Of a stretch of 64,000 nt of DNA, positions 18,191 through 27,797 are shown one piece after another. The stretch is from Bradyrhizobium sp. CCGE-LA001 (GTDB lineage: Bacteria > Pseudomonadota > Alphaproteobacteria > Rhizobiales > Xanthobacteraceae), in assembly GCF_000296215.2 (NCBI RefSeq), contig NZ_CP013949.1, positions 6,255,501 to 6,319,500 of the forward strand. Reading direction: 5' to 3'. The translations under genes and the position numbers were made by a program. Under the pieces are notes generated by a model. That model saw only the letters and a list, made by a program, of their open reading frames with translations, did not search any database and was not told where the DNA came from. Within the stretch, counting starts at the first letter, position 1; each line of letters opens with the position of its first letter.

Positions 18191-19777
18191 ATGGATGCGG
18201 AGTTCACGAGGCGCGGTTGCACTGCTCCATCGAGGTGGATTCAGTCACGATCGACTGCGACCCTCGTCTTGAGCTTTCCCCAACGTTCGGCAAATCGACG
18301 ACTCGCAGTTGCAGTCCTCCTCGCAACGAGCCTCATTCCTGATTTGGCGCCGGCACAAACTCCCGATTTGCTCAAGAGAAATGACATCTCGACTGAGCTT
18401 ACGGGAAGGATACATCATGAACCCACTTCGCTAGCGTCGAGCTTCAACGATAGCTCAACGATTTCTACCACTATGCTTCTGGTAAAGCGCGACAAGGCAA
18501 GCGAGGTTGCCAGGGAGAGAGCTCAAAAGAAGGTCGCCCCCTTCGCAAAGTTCGATAAACTTCGCGAGAAGGGCATGTGGCTCATTATACCCGGTCCTGC
18601 CGATACCATAGATGAAGATAAAGGGGGCGTTAGATCGGCCTTGGCAGGGGTTGGAATTGGTTATGTGGGAGGAACAGTAAATAGCCTCATAACCAATCAA
18701 TTGCCAAATGCAGGCCGAACCAGGGTCGCCAATCAGCTCTATATGGGACAGAATCCGACATTTGGGACTGTGAATTTCATGATCGTGACATACGATTTGA
18801 GCCGCTTTGGAGTGCCCGATGGTCAAATCATCGTCGGTGCCGAGCAGCAATACTGGTCATGGGAACCGGGCGGACCAGACAGGCTGGGACTTAACATCAT
18901 TGCCTACTACCAGACCCTTTTCGGCGGTAAGCTCGAACTCAAAATGGGTTATCTTAGAAATCAAAATGAGTTCGCGGGGACTGTGGTCGGTGGCAGTGCA
19001 GCAGCAAGCGTTTTGGGGCCCTCGTCAAACATCTTATATCAGGCAGGCATGAGCAACAATGCTGCGCCCACTCCAGCTCTTAACCTGAAGTACAATCTAG
19101 ATGATCACTTCTATAATCGAGTCTCGATCCAACGTTCGCTCAGTCCGGACGGCCAGTATGCGCATATCATCGAGAACCCCACCGGCCTAAATTGGAATAC
19201 GGCTAACGCGCGCATTCTTTGGCTCGATGAGACCGGCTACAAGAACAGAGCTGCTCCGGGCGAACCCGAGAGCTGGCTGCGAGCCGGCATCGGCTTCAAC
19301 ACCAGCAGCTTCACGAATTTAGAGCATCCAAATCGTCCGCGAGCCAACGAGAACATCCTTTATTACGTTGCTGCCGACAGGCAACTCTGGCAGTCTGACG
19401 TTCAAGGCTCGGCATCTCGTGGTGTCTATGGCGGCTTCTCTGTAATGTATGCGCCGCCCGACTTGAACAGAGTCACTCAATATTACGAGCTTCGTCTTTA
19501 TGCGAAAGGGCTGTTCGATAGTCGACCCAGTGACCAGATTGCGATCGTCGCAACTAACGCGGCCTGGAGTAACTTTGCGGTAAACGGCGCCTTGGTTAAA
19601 GGACATCTTGCCCATCACGACACGACAGCGATCTCGGGTACCTACACCGCGCATCTGGCACCTGGGGTCTATGCAAGCCTGGGACTAACATACATCAACA
19701 AGCCAACAAGCGTCACACACACGCGCGAGACAAACCACGCTTTGAATTTACTGTTGTCTACGTCGATCTTTTTCTAA
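18191..19777 (+). CDS. OprB-type carbohydrate-selective porin
   Basis: The protein (about 528 residues) has an extended N-terminus with a signal-like hydrophobic run (RRLAVAVLLATSLIPDLAPAQ) and a body typical of the OprB family: aromatic-rich beta strands, GYVGGTVNSL, an AEQQYWSWEPGG segment and a C-terminal strand ending LLLSTSIFF with terminal Phe, the outer-membrane insertion signal. OprB porins let sugars diffuse into the periplasm. The ATG at 18191 follows GAAGGCGAGCG; TTG 18176 is an alternative. Next to two pectinases it may pass cell-wall sugars, which is inference. Confidence 0.82.
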   Translation: MDAEFTRRGCTAPSRWIQSRSTATLVLSFPQRSANRRLAVAVLLATSLIPDLAPAQTPDLLKRNDISTELTGRIHHEPTSLASSFNDSSTISTTMLLVKRDKASEVARERAQKKVAPFAKFDKLREKGMWLIIPGPADTIDEDKGGVRSALAGVGIGYVGGTVNSLITNQLPNAGRTRVANQLYMGQNPTFGTVNFMIVTYDLSRFGVPDGQIIVGAEQQYWSWEPGGPDRLGLNIIAYYQTLFGGKLELKMGYLRNQNEFAGTVVGGSAAASVLGPSSNILYQAGMSNNAAPTPALNLKYNLDDHFYNRVSIQRSLSPDGQYAHIIENPTGLNWNTANARILWLDETGYKNRAAPGEPESWLRAGIGFNTSSFTNLEHPNRPRANENILYYVAADRQLWQSDVQGSASRGVYGGFSVMYAPPDLNRVTQYYELRLYAKGLFDSRPSDQIAIVATNAAWSNFAVNGALVKGHLAHHDTTAISGTYTAHLAPGVYASLGLTYINKPTSVTHTRETNHALNLLLSTSIFF

Positions 19778-19865
19778 GCCCTGGCGGATGCCCATCTGGT
19801 TTGATATGGTTGTCGCTGCGGATCATTGAGCGCAGGTTGTCCTGCCAGCGCAGAGAAACCGAGGA

Positions 19866-19912
19866 CACACATTCGCGATGTGTACAGCCGCACTTCCTAT
19901 CGAGAAGTGCGG
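19866..19912. terminator. Paired hairpins downstream of the porin gene
   Basis: ACACAT/ATGTGT (19866-19883, roughly) is followed by a perfect 9-bp stem CCGCACTTC/GAAGTGCGG with a 7-base loop at 19888-19912. There is no T run, so they may end transcription weakly or protect the mRNA end. The position, about 100 bases after the porin stop, suits a terminator role. Confidence 0.45.
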
Positions 19913-20387
19913 GAGAAGGATGATGATCGTTGTGCGTAGAACCTCCTTGATGAGCTCCCGCGCGCAACTCGGAAGCTGCCGGATCTGACAATGGCGGCAC
20001 ATACAGTATGGGCCGTACGAGCGACGAACTCTTTTGGGCCCTCGAAGGCCGTTCTCTCGTGCACGGATTAAGTGCACCGCGGCCAGAACGCTGCCGCCTC
20101 TTTGTACAAGCCTAGGCGACAGCGGGTTGTCGCGTTCGCGGTGCCACGTAGGCTGCGTCCAGTGCTGCAGACCAATCTCGGCGGGCATGCTCGCGTACCA
20201 GGTGCCAGATCCTTTTCATCGTTCTCGAACGAGAGTTTGATCGAGCAATTCACATCTGGGCGGGAACTCTGAGAAGAAGGATGAAGGAGATCGTCGGGCA
20301 CGAGCAAAGCCGACGCTGCCCTTGCAGCGGTTATCATCAAGAACAATTTGATTGACGGCACACACTTCGTTTTGCAAATGCTCTTTG
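19913..20387. other. Gap between converging porin and pectinesterase genes
   Basis: No gene recognised. Frames here are short and lack motifs. Confidence 0.5.
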
Positions 20388-21374
20388 CTATTTGGACCTT
20401 TTATGCGGCAGCCAGCTCGTGTCTCCGAAGAACGTTTCCAGTGACCACTGCCGCGCCTCCCTGTCAGACAGTCGATGGTAATAAGGCTCGCGCTGTGCAG
20501 GATCGGCTCCCAGGCCGGTGGATTTGTACTCGGCATAGTAGGCTGTCCTCAGTGTGTCGGTCTTCCCCTTACTCCATTCGCGCCACCCTTCCGCGATCAC
20601 AGGTGCATCCATCTTGGATGACAAGAAAATCACCGCAGCGTAGGGCCGCCAAGCGCGGCCGAGGGCGATTTCCCCTATTCCGGGATCGGCGGTCAAAGTG
20701 CAATGATCGAACACAAAGGCGCTGTCCTCGTCCGGCGCCGCTTTGCCTTGTGCGGTATACACAACCGTTTGATGGGCTATGCCATGCAACTCACATTTGC
20801 GGAAATAGGCTTTGGCATTGCCAAATATGAAATCGACATGTCCCTCAATGTAGCAGTCGGCGAAGTATTGTCGCGACAAGCGGCCGTTCAGGCCCTTATT
20901 GGCGAGCAGTGTGTCCTGTGCACCGAGGAGCCGCACGCGAGTGAGAACGTCCCTGTCTCCGGTAATGGACAGCGCGACAGCCTGCGAGGGTGGATGAGCC
21001 GGATTGAGCGAGTAATCGTTTTGAATTGTTAGATTGTCGAGCCGGAAATCGTCTCCCGACGCCTCCAACGTCGCGGAACGAAATGTTCCCCCCACATAGA
21101 TCGCACCGTCGCCATAGACGACGACCGTATCATCCGGCCTCTTGCCGGTGCCTTTAATATGAACACCTGGTTTGGCGATCTTGACTTTTTCGCGATAGAC
21201 GCCTGGCGCGACCAGTATATCGCCGCCTTGGGCCGACAGTGCATCTATGGCTGCCTGTAGGGAGTGATAAGCGATATCGCTGGATTGAGAGACCAATAAG
21301 GGCTGAGCGTGTATATGCGGACAATCGAAACAAGCCCCCAGAACTGCAGCGGAAAACACATATACCTTCATCAT
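20388..21374 (-). CDS. Secreted pectin methylesterase (CE8)
   Basis: The product removes methyl groups from homogalacturonan, preparing it for polygalacturonase. From ATG 21374 it is about 328 residues with an N-terminal signal sequence (MMKVYVFSAAVLGA) and the right-handed beta-helix signatures of family CE8: the Gln/Asp motif GAQDTLL, the GHVDFIFGNA block carrying the catalytic Asp, and LGRAWRPYA near the C-terminus. All catalytic blocks look intact. An ATG at 21413 is also possible but leaves the signal peptide internal. It precedes no gene on the same strand closely; the polygalacturonase start-to-stop gap is 190 bp, so the two may be co-transcribed. Confidence 0.92.
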   Translation of the reverse strand: MMKVYVFSAAVLGACFDCPHIHAQPLLVSQSSDIAYHSLQAAIDALSAQGGDILVAPGVYREKVKIAKPGVHIKGTGKRPDDTVVVYGDGAIYVGGTFRSATLEASGDDFRLDNLTIQNDYSLNPAHPPSQAVALSITGDRDVLTRVRLLGAQDTLLANKGLNGRLSRQYFADCYIEGHVDFIFGNAKAYFRKCELHGIAHQTVVYTAQGKAAPDEDSAFVFDHCTLTADPGIGEIALGRAWRPYAAVIFLSSKMDAPVIAEGWREWSKGKTDTLRTAYYAEYKSTGLGADPAQREPYYHRLSDREARQWSLETFFGDTSWLPHKRSK

Positions 21375-21565
21375 GACCGTACTTTCATTGAACCAAGTGC
21401 AGTTTGTCTTCATGGAACGCGCAGCTGACGTGTCCAGGGGCCTGCAGCAATAAACGCTAAAGCGTCATCCACCTGCTGCGCAGCAGCTTCAGTTCAATGC
21501 TGCCGAGTCTACGCGCATGTCCTGGAAGGGGAGATAACGCTCGGCACCATGTGTTCTGCTGCTCT

Positions 21566-22861
21566 CTACGGGCTCGGGAATGCTTTTGCACAGTTCTCCG
21601 ATCCGCGGGGCAGAGGACCCTCAGCTGGACCCCGCGGCAGCGGCGGCGACACGCCGGAAGGTCCCACAGTCACATTGGCATTCTCAATGTACCAGGTCGC
21701 GGAATCGGCAAACCGTACATCGTCCAGGGTAATCTCGAGAGCATGCGATCGGTCGAGCCCGCGCATCAGCAGCATGCCCGTATCACCACGGACACGACGC
21801 AGAACGACTTGGCGGTAGAGTGGAATGCTATCACCCCGGGCTAGGGAATCGTATTTTGTGTCGAACATGATCGGCCATCGGTTCCCGCGCAGACAAACAT
21901 CCTCATAGGTCACCCGCTCCACCAGACCGCCCCGGCTGACATCGCTCTTGATGCGCAGGCCCGAAGTGGTGCCGTCCAGGGTAAGGCCGCGCACCAGGAT
22001 GTCGCTGACACCGGAGTTCACCTCACTGCCAATCGATAATCCATGTCCCCAGCCCAAATAATTATCGGTAATGGAGATATGACGGGTTGGACCATTGTTG
22101 CCGGCCTTGATCGCAACATTGTCGTCTCCAGTGCGGATCACGCTGTGGGCGATGGTGATGTCTTGGCTTGCGCCCGGATCAATCCCATCTGTGTTACGGG
22201 CATCGGCAGGTGCGTCGATGGTGAGGCGCCAAAAGGTGGCTCCTTGGACTTGATTCATCGCCACATGGAAGTTTGGCGAATTGCGCAACGTCAGGCCGTA
22301 CAGAGTCACGTCCTGCGCATGGTCGATCTGAATCAAACGCGGCGCGTTTTGGTTGCCGCCCTCAGCCTGTGCGCGGCGTGCCAGCTGCCACCAAGATTCG
22401 GCGCTGCCGGCCATAGGCGCGCCGCCCTGGCCATCGATGGTGCCCTCGCCATAGATGCCACCGCCGCGCGTTCTGGAAAAGCTAATGAACGGCCGGCAAC
22501 CGTCGCCTTTGCCAGCGATCCGACCACAATGCCCCCGACCCTTGTCATAAGCCGTTGGTTCAGCGATCGCAATTAGCGTGGCACCGCGTCCGATCCACAA
22601 AGTCACGCCTGATTTCATTTCGAGCGGACCCGACAGGAACTCGCCGCGCTGCAAGTAAACTGCCTCTCCGACCGGACAACCGTCAATGGCGTTCTGCAGG
22701 TTCGTCGTATCCTGCCTGCCAGACGGCACCGGGCGGTCACACACAGTACGAGGGGCAACAGGTTCGGCGACAATGCGGCGGTCCTGCGCTTTGGCGGCCG
22801 GACAGAGCGCCACCGAGGCAATTACGGACAACAGAATCCAATGGCGAAAGCGACGTATCAT
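21566..22861 (-). CDS. Secreted polygalacturonase (GH28)
   Basis: The 431-residue protein hydrolyses de-esterified pectin. It has a signal peptide (HWILLSVIASVALCPAAKAQ) and the four GH28 catalytic blocks in order: NTDGID, GDDNVAIKAG, GWGHGLSIGSE and LRIKSD. GAGGA precedes the ATG by five bases. It is upstream of the pectin methylesterase on the same strand. Rhizobial pectinases are thought to help infection through the plant wall; this role is inference here. No nod box or TtsI box is found in front of it. Confidence 0.94.
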   Translation of the reverse strand: MIRRFRHWILLSVIASVALCPAAKAQDRRIVAEPVAPRTVCDRPVPSGRQDTTNLQNAIDGCPVGEAVYLQRGEFLSGPLEMKSGVTLWIGRGATLIAIAEPTAYDKGRGHCGRIAGKGDGCRPFISFSRTRGGGIYGEGTIDGQGGAPMAGSAESWWQLARRAQAEGGNQNAPRLIQIDHAQDVTLYGLTLRNSPNFHVAMNQVQGATFWRLTIDAPADARNTDGIDPGASQDITIAHSVIRTGDDNVAIKAGNNGPTRHISITDNYLGWGHGLSIGSEVNSGVSDILVRGLTLDGTTSGLRIKSDVSRGGLVERVTYEDVCLRGNRWPIMFDTKYDSLARGDSIPLYRQVVLRRVRGDTGMLLMRGLDRSHALEITLDDVRFADSATWYIENANVTVGPSGVSPPLPRGPAEGPLPRGSENCAKAFPSP

Positions 22862-23720
22862 CGATTTCCTCGTGCTTGCTGCGCCTTTGACCCTGCCTTG
22901 TAGGAGATGAACATTGGCCGTATGTCAGCCGTTGCCTCTCTGACTGCGCAAGATGGCATCTTTAACCGCAGATGCCGTTGCGGACACGCAGCGCTTGGTG
23001 CACGGGCATAGAGACGAACTCCCTGCCACATGGTAGGCAGTGTATGCTTCGAAGTCATGAGCTGATTGAACGCTTCATTGTTTTATCTCCGTGTTCGATC
23101 GAAAGCCGAATCACGCCGAGATCGGTAAGGCCTTTTGACCTGTCGCTTCCGGCAGGCAATGGTCGATTGATGGCCAAGGTCTGGCAGAAGAACGCGATTG
23201 ATATGGTAGTAATTGGGGTCGCCCACCAACCAAAGAGCGCCCCCCCCCAACGGAGGGACTGACATCAATGATCTAGGATTGTGCTCATCAATGTTAGCCG
23301 CGGCGGCTTGGCCCTGAAAAGCGACCGCGAAAGACCACATCCAAACACACCTCTCCTTGTCGGATGTCAGGCGTTTCGTGCCTGGCGTATCGTGCCTGGC
23401 GGCTCTTGCCCCATCTGCATGGGCGGTCACGAGGTTACTGAAGTGACCTTCATGAGGATGAGGCACCCACTACGAGGATACGATGACATCGCTGCCATGT
23501 TGCGCCACCTCCACTCGACAGATAGTAGCAAATGACAGGTGTTGCCACGCCTTGCCCGCCAAGTGCTGAGTGCAACGCCGCCAGAGTTTTCGATGAGGGC
23601 ACTGTCGCGAGAGAGGAATCGATATGCAATCGGCAGTGATAGCATTTAATCCACCCGCGGATGCTACGTCGAACAGAGACCTCTTGGTTTGTAAGGGCAA
23701 GGTTTGACCAAGTCAGACAG
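22862..23720. other. Gap upstream of the polygalacturonase gene
   Basis: No gene recognised. A run of nine C at about 23240-23248 is the only notable feature. The left part should hold the pectinase promoter. Confidence 0.45.
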
Positions 23721-24845
23721 TTAGTTATTGATCGTTGAGCTGAGCGACCGGGGTGGCGCGCCGAGAACAATCCGAGAAATCCATCCAATGTCACGCACAA
23801 TCCGCCGAATTGTCGTTGCGATAACAACAATCCCGACTGCAAGCGTGCCGGCCACAGCGACTCTGATCGAGAAATCCCAAGGCTCTCCCAATGGGATCAA
23901 ATCCATAAGACGAAACGCGGTGCCCTGGACCAGATAAAGTAGCAGAGTGCTCTGGCCAAGCTCTACCGCAATAAGACGGACCAATCGATTTGCCCCGCAG
24001 AAACTCCAGAACTTCAGCACTGACTCCATCACGACTGCGGACGCCGCTGCAGAGCCGAGGAGCATAAGCAACACTTGCTTAGCGGACGCTGCATCGTGAA
24101 CTAAAACAAGATTGATGTAGACATAAGTCTCTTTGCTCCAGCTCAAAAAGCACGCACAACTAATTGCAACGAGTGAGAACATCAAGAGAGGTCTGTGACG
24201 TGAGATTATGCGCGCCCGCCATTCGCTCGGCTGAGCGAACAAGAATCCGAGGCAGAAGAACGGATAAGTATATCTTACCAACGGCACTATAGAAGATGTC
24301 ACGGGAACGAGTGCAACCAAAATTGCTGAAATGCATATGATCCACGTCGATACGCGACCGCAGACCGCCAGGAGAAGCTTCATGGCAAGAAATGAAGCAA
24401 ATGCTGCCCATATAAACCAATATGAGCCAATGAGATCGTTCACAAAGTCCGGTAGCCCTCCCGTCAGATTGTCTGAAGGCGAGGCGCCCGCGAACTTAAA
24501 CGCTGCAAACTTAGCAGTCTCCATAAACATGCACCAGAATAGCGCTGGAACTAATAGTTGCATCACACGCTCACCGACGCTTCGAGCGAGCGATTTTCGC
24601 AGGAGAGCTCCCGAAGACAAGTATCCGCTTATCGCCATAAAGAGAGGCATATGAAACATGTAGATCGCCTTGAAGTACGGCGAATACCAATAGTCCCCAT
24701 CTCCGTAGATGACGTACTGTATTAGATGTCCGATAATCACCAAGATGATGAGCATGCCTTTGGCGAAATCGAACCTCAGGTCTCGGCAGTCAGCTTGGGC
24801 TGGTTGCGAGCCCTGCCTAGTCGACAGTGGACAGTGATCAAGCAT
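23721..24845 (-). CDS. Membrane acyltransferase, family 3 (NolL/fucose O-acetylase-like)
   Basis: The 374-residue protein has about ten transmembrane helices and begins its first one with RFDFAKGMLIILVIIGH, the motif with catalytic His found in acyltransferase family 3, near the fucose 4-O-acetylase group (COG3594) that includes NolL. A YMFHMPLFMAISGYLSSG segment, typical of the family, follows. Such enzymes acetylate sugars of exopolysaccharide, O-antigen or Nod factor. No nod box is seen upstream, so a Nod-factor role is only a possibility. GAGG lies shortly before the ATG. Family call firm, substrate unknown. Confidence 0.82.
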   Translation of the reverse strand: MLDHCPLSTRQGSQPAQADCRDLRFDFAKGMLIILVIIGHLIQYVIYGDGDYWYSPYFKAIYMFHMPLFMAISGYLSSGALLRKSLARSVGERVMQLLVPALFWCMFMETAKFAAFKFAGASPSDNLTGGLPDFVNDLIGSYWFIWAAFASFLAMKLLLAVCGRVSTWIICISAILVALVPVTSSIVPLVRYTYPFFCLGFLFAQPSEWRARIISRHRPLLMFSLVAISCACFLSWSKETYVYINLVLVHDAASAKQVLLMLLGSAAASAVVMESVLKFWSFCGANRLVRLIAVELGQSTLLLYLVQGTAFRLMDLIPLGEPWDFSIRVAVAGTLAVGIVVIATTIRRIVRDIGWISRIVLGAPPRSLSSTINN

Positions 24846-25695
24846 AAAACCTCAAGATGTGGTTGTGCGCCCGCGCGGCTCGTGGACTGTCCAGCTCGTT
24901 CGCAAGGTGATTGTGTGGTCATGGTGCGGGCGGAAATTCGCGGAGTGGTAGGCTACGTCAACGTTCTTAGTCAATACAGGACGGCATGCTTATCGATCCG
25001 GTCACTTCGGGTTCGAACCGTCTGTTTGTCAGAGGGCGTGGTCCCGAGGAGAATGAGCTATGACGCGCTGAGGCTGCGCGTCCTGAACGGTGAAATAGGG
25101 ACGACACTCGCGCGGGCTCCGACGAATGCTGCGGGGGCTTCGGCTATGCCAACGTATACTATTCAAGGAACGGTCCACGTGGCATTCTTCTCTGGTCGAG
25201 AAGAGACCAGGACGGAAGAGAACGCCAAACTTATGTGGGGTACCCGTCGCAAACGATGCTCGCCGAGTGGAAACAGCCGCCTCCCATTGGTGACCCCCGT
25301 CCAAAGGTGCCAACAAGTGAATCGAAGCCGCTGATGGCGAGATCGTTCTGTCGGGAGAAGGAAGCTAACTGCCCTCAGTCATGATTGTTGACGGCTCGTC
25401 CGCTGATCTGAAGGCAATGGCGGCCGCGATCGAGTACTGCGAGCCATCGGACCCGTAGTATGTGGCCGCATGAAGCTCACCGAGCCGCTGGGGAACCGAT
25501 CAAACAGGTCACACATGTGAGGGACTTCCGCAACCTACGCAAGAGTTGTTGTGAGCGGCAAACTTCGCCATTCTAATTAGGACTGCACTGCGCATTCAGA
25601 ACATCTCAGACAAAGCTCGGTTAGCACATCAGGCTTTCGCAGGATCCAGCTAATGCTCATCGAGAATACTATAGTCGAAGCCCCAAGGAGTAATC
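24846..25695. other. Gap with no recognised gene
   Basis: Short frames only. The palindrome GGTTCGAACC near 25012 recalls a tRNA T-arm but no tRNA fold surrounds it. Confidence 0.45.
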
Positions 25696-25887
25696 TTGAA
25701 CTTGACTAGCCACTTCTTTCGCTGGACCAAGCGGGAAGACGAACTGCTGCGCGAGCTCGTTGATGCAGGCGCGCCCGTGAAAACCATTTGCGAAACGCTC
25801 AACCGGTCCGAGCCAGAGCTTCGCAGGCGTGGCTACTGCATCGGCCTACCGAGAAAATGGTTTAGCAGAGCCCGCCCAAAGATGTGA
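25696..25887 (+). CDS. Small protein with a Myb/SANT-like helical pattern
   Basis: A 63-residue frame starts at TTG 25696, preceded by AAGGAG at five bases. The sequence FFRWTKREDELLRELVDAG, then ICETLNRSEPELRRR, has the spaced Trp and helix-turn-helix rhythm of Myb/SANT-like or resolvase-tail DNA-binding segments common in small bradyrhizobial proteins. Function unknown. It stands alone among decayed sequence. Confidence 0.6.
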   Translation: MNLTSHFFRWTKREDELLRELVDAGAPVKTICETLNRSEPELRRRGYCIGLPRKWFSRARPKM

Positions 25888-26389
25888 AGAGCCATCAGTG
25901 GGGCTCCTGCCTGACGGAGCGCAAGCTTGACCGACGATTGTCCCGAGAAGATGAGGCTACGTGCACGCCGGAACCACTTACCGGATTAGGGGCGACAGTA
26001 ACGGTGATCCCAGGTTAGCGGCGTAGGCTGACGTCCGGCGTTCACGTTCAGATCACATCATGAGAGAGAGTCGAAGGCGCCTCGCCGCAGCAGGAAGTTG
26101 GATGGCCGTATCCACCATTAAGTCGCTGCACGTTAAGATCGGCGAATGCACGCTTTCGCTTTTTAGACAGGAGGTTTTCCGACGGCTGAGATCAACCTAG
26201 ATTGCCGCCGCATGACAGACGGCATGACAGTCCGCAATCTTGCATTGACGCAGCAATCTGCATCAACGTCGTATCGAGTGGAACAGATACTTCGGCTTCT
26301 TTTCAATCGCCTCGAGCTGGACGCGAGCTTCATCTAGTTGCGACGGGGACGTCCCGGCCGGCCCTATACCAGATCGTCTGTTGAGGTTC
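25888..26389. other. Gap before the recombinase relic
   Basis: Nothing recognisable on either strand. Confidence 0.45.
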
Positions 26390-26600
26390 GTCCATGGTCC
26401 GGAGGCTTGGTCATGTCGCCGCTCCGGCATATCGCCTTTGCGCGTAAACCGCGCAAACTGCCGGTAGTGCTGTGCGGCGACGAGGTGTCCGCGTCCAGCA
26501 GTGGTGCCGACCTAAAGCGCCGGCACTGCACTGAGCTCCGTCTATGCCGCAGCTTATTCGTATGGGAAGCGGTCCTCTTGAGGGTTGTCGGCATGCCGAG
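26390..26600 (+). pseudogene. Tyrosine site-specific recombinase remnant
   Basis: The text PLRHIAFARKPRKLPVVL followed by DEV resembles the start of the catalytic domain of XerC/XerD-like integrases found with mobile elements, and after a frame change AALSSVYAA and then AVLLRV match the next conserved helices (AALSTAYAAGLRVSE in typical members). The frame breaks at least once and the C-terminal Arg-His-Arg-Tyr active site is absent. It is a dead fragment marking past mobile-element activity. Confidence 0.55.
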
Positions 26601-26889
26601 AGGGACAAAGAGCGAGCTCGGCAGGGATCACAATGAAAGTCGCTCTTGGCGCGGCTGGCACCGTCGATGTTTCCTAATCATGCTGACTTTTCGCAGGACG
26701 CGAGCGTCATCTTTAACGCTCGCGTAGCGGCGGATCCCTATCCCTCGCGTCCTGGCATGGTCCACATTCCCATCCAGCGAGCCGTAGCTCGAAGGCGCAT
26801 CTAAACTCCAAAAGCGACCTGTGGTGCTAGGCTTTCTCGCGCATCATCATCGGGGCCGAGGAAGACCTCCCGTGCTCTTGGCCTGCAGA

Positions 26890-27790
26890 CCCCGCGCCTG
26901 GTTCAAGCCGCGGAGGCGTCCTTGGTGAGGTGGGCAAGATCATTGATGACCAGGAAGATCGAAGCGATCGAGGCGGCTGATCGCTGCCTCGACCTGGCAG
27001 CGAGCCAGTTGCAGCTTCTGGACGAGATCGTGGTGCGGGTGAAGAGAAGCGCTATCCGCTCTCGATCAGGGGCGGTCCGAATGGCTGCCGCCAAGTGGCT
27101 CTTGCCGCCGCCTGGCGGCCGAACAGGAGCAAATTGGCGCTCTTATCCAGCCAGCTGTCACTGGCGGCGAGGACGATCACCTGCACCTTAGATCGTCGGC
27201 ACGGTCTCGAAGCCGAAGCTGAAGGTCTTCCCGCCTAGCAGGCCGCGTCTCGACGAGGTGGCGCTCGTTGCGCCAGCGACTGCGTTTGGCGATCTCATGC
27301 TGGGCATTGGTGGCGAGGAAGTGGGCCGGCGGCCAACCTTCCTCGTCGAAGTGCTCGGCAAATTGGGCCGCGGCACTGATGGCTGGCAGGCGGAGTTCCC
27401 TGAGAGACAGGTTGAGGGCGCGTGATCAACGGTGTTGGCTCATGCGGCACCTCGGATCTCCGCGTCACCGATGAACCATTCGTAGCTGGCAAGCGGCGCG
27501 AGCTGCACCAGGACATTCGGAAGGTAGGCGGGATCCGGAGCGAAGTGAGCGCCCAGCCGGTCGAGCTCGGCAGTCGGCCGGCGTTAAGGTCGGCCGTGAG
27601 CTGATCGGCGAGTTCGGCCTCGCGGCCGCACTTATGAGCGAGCGAGGAAATCGACTATGATCCGGCAGGCCCTCTCGTCAGGCAAGCGCTCGCGCAATCG
27701 GTCGAAGGTTCTCCGATAGGCCTCGCAGCAACGGGCTGTCCCGATAGATCAGATTGGGAAGCGCGATTGGCTCGCACCCGGAGCGCCTGA
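26890..27790 (-). mobile_element. Decayed IS21-family element: istA C-terminus and istB
   Basis: Read leftward, 27790-27440 gives the end of an IstA transposase in broken frames (FDRLRERLPDERACRIIVDF; then FAPDPAYLPNVLVQLAPLAS and YEWFIGDAEIRGAA before a stop). IstB follows with the ATGA overlap usual in IS21 elements, also frameshifted: LSLRELRLPAISAA, FLATNAQHEIAKRSRW, LLLFGPPGGGKSHLAAAI-like Walker A text in pieces, LFTRTTDLVQKLQLARC and DRFDLLVINDLAHLTKD. At least four frame changes are needed, so it is inactive. The N-terminal part of istA and the inverted repeats were not found. Confidence 0.8.
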
Positions 27791-27797
27791 TTAAGAC

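Noticed and set aside
23240..23248. Run of nine C as a possible phase-variation tract
   Set aside because: It does not lie in a recognised gene or between identifiable promoter elements.
25005..25025. GGTTCGAACC, resembling a tRNA T-arm
   Set aside because: No acceptor stem, anticodon arm or CCA end can be folded around it.
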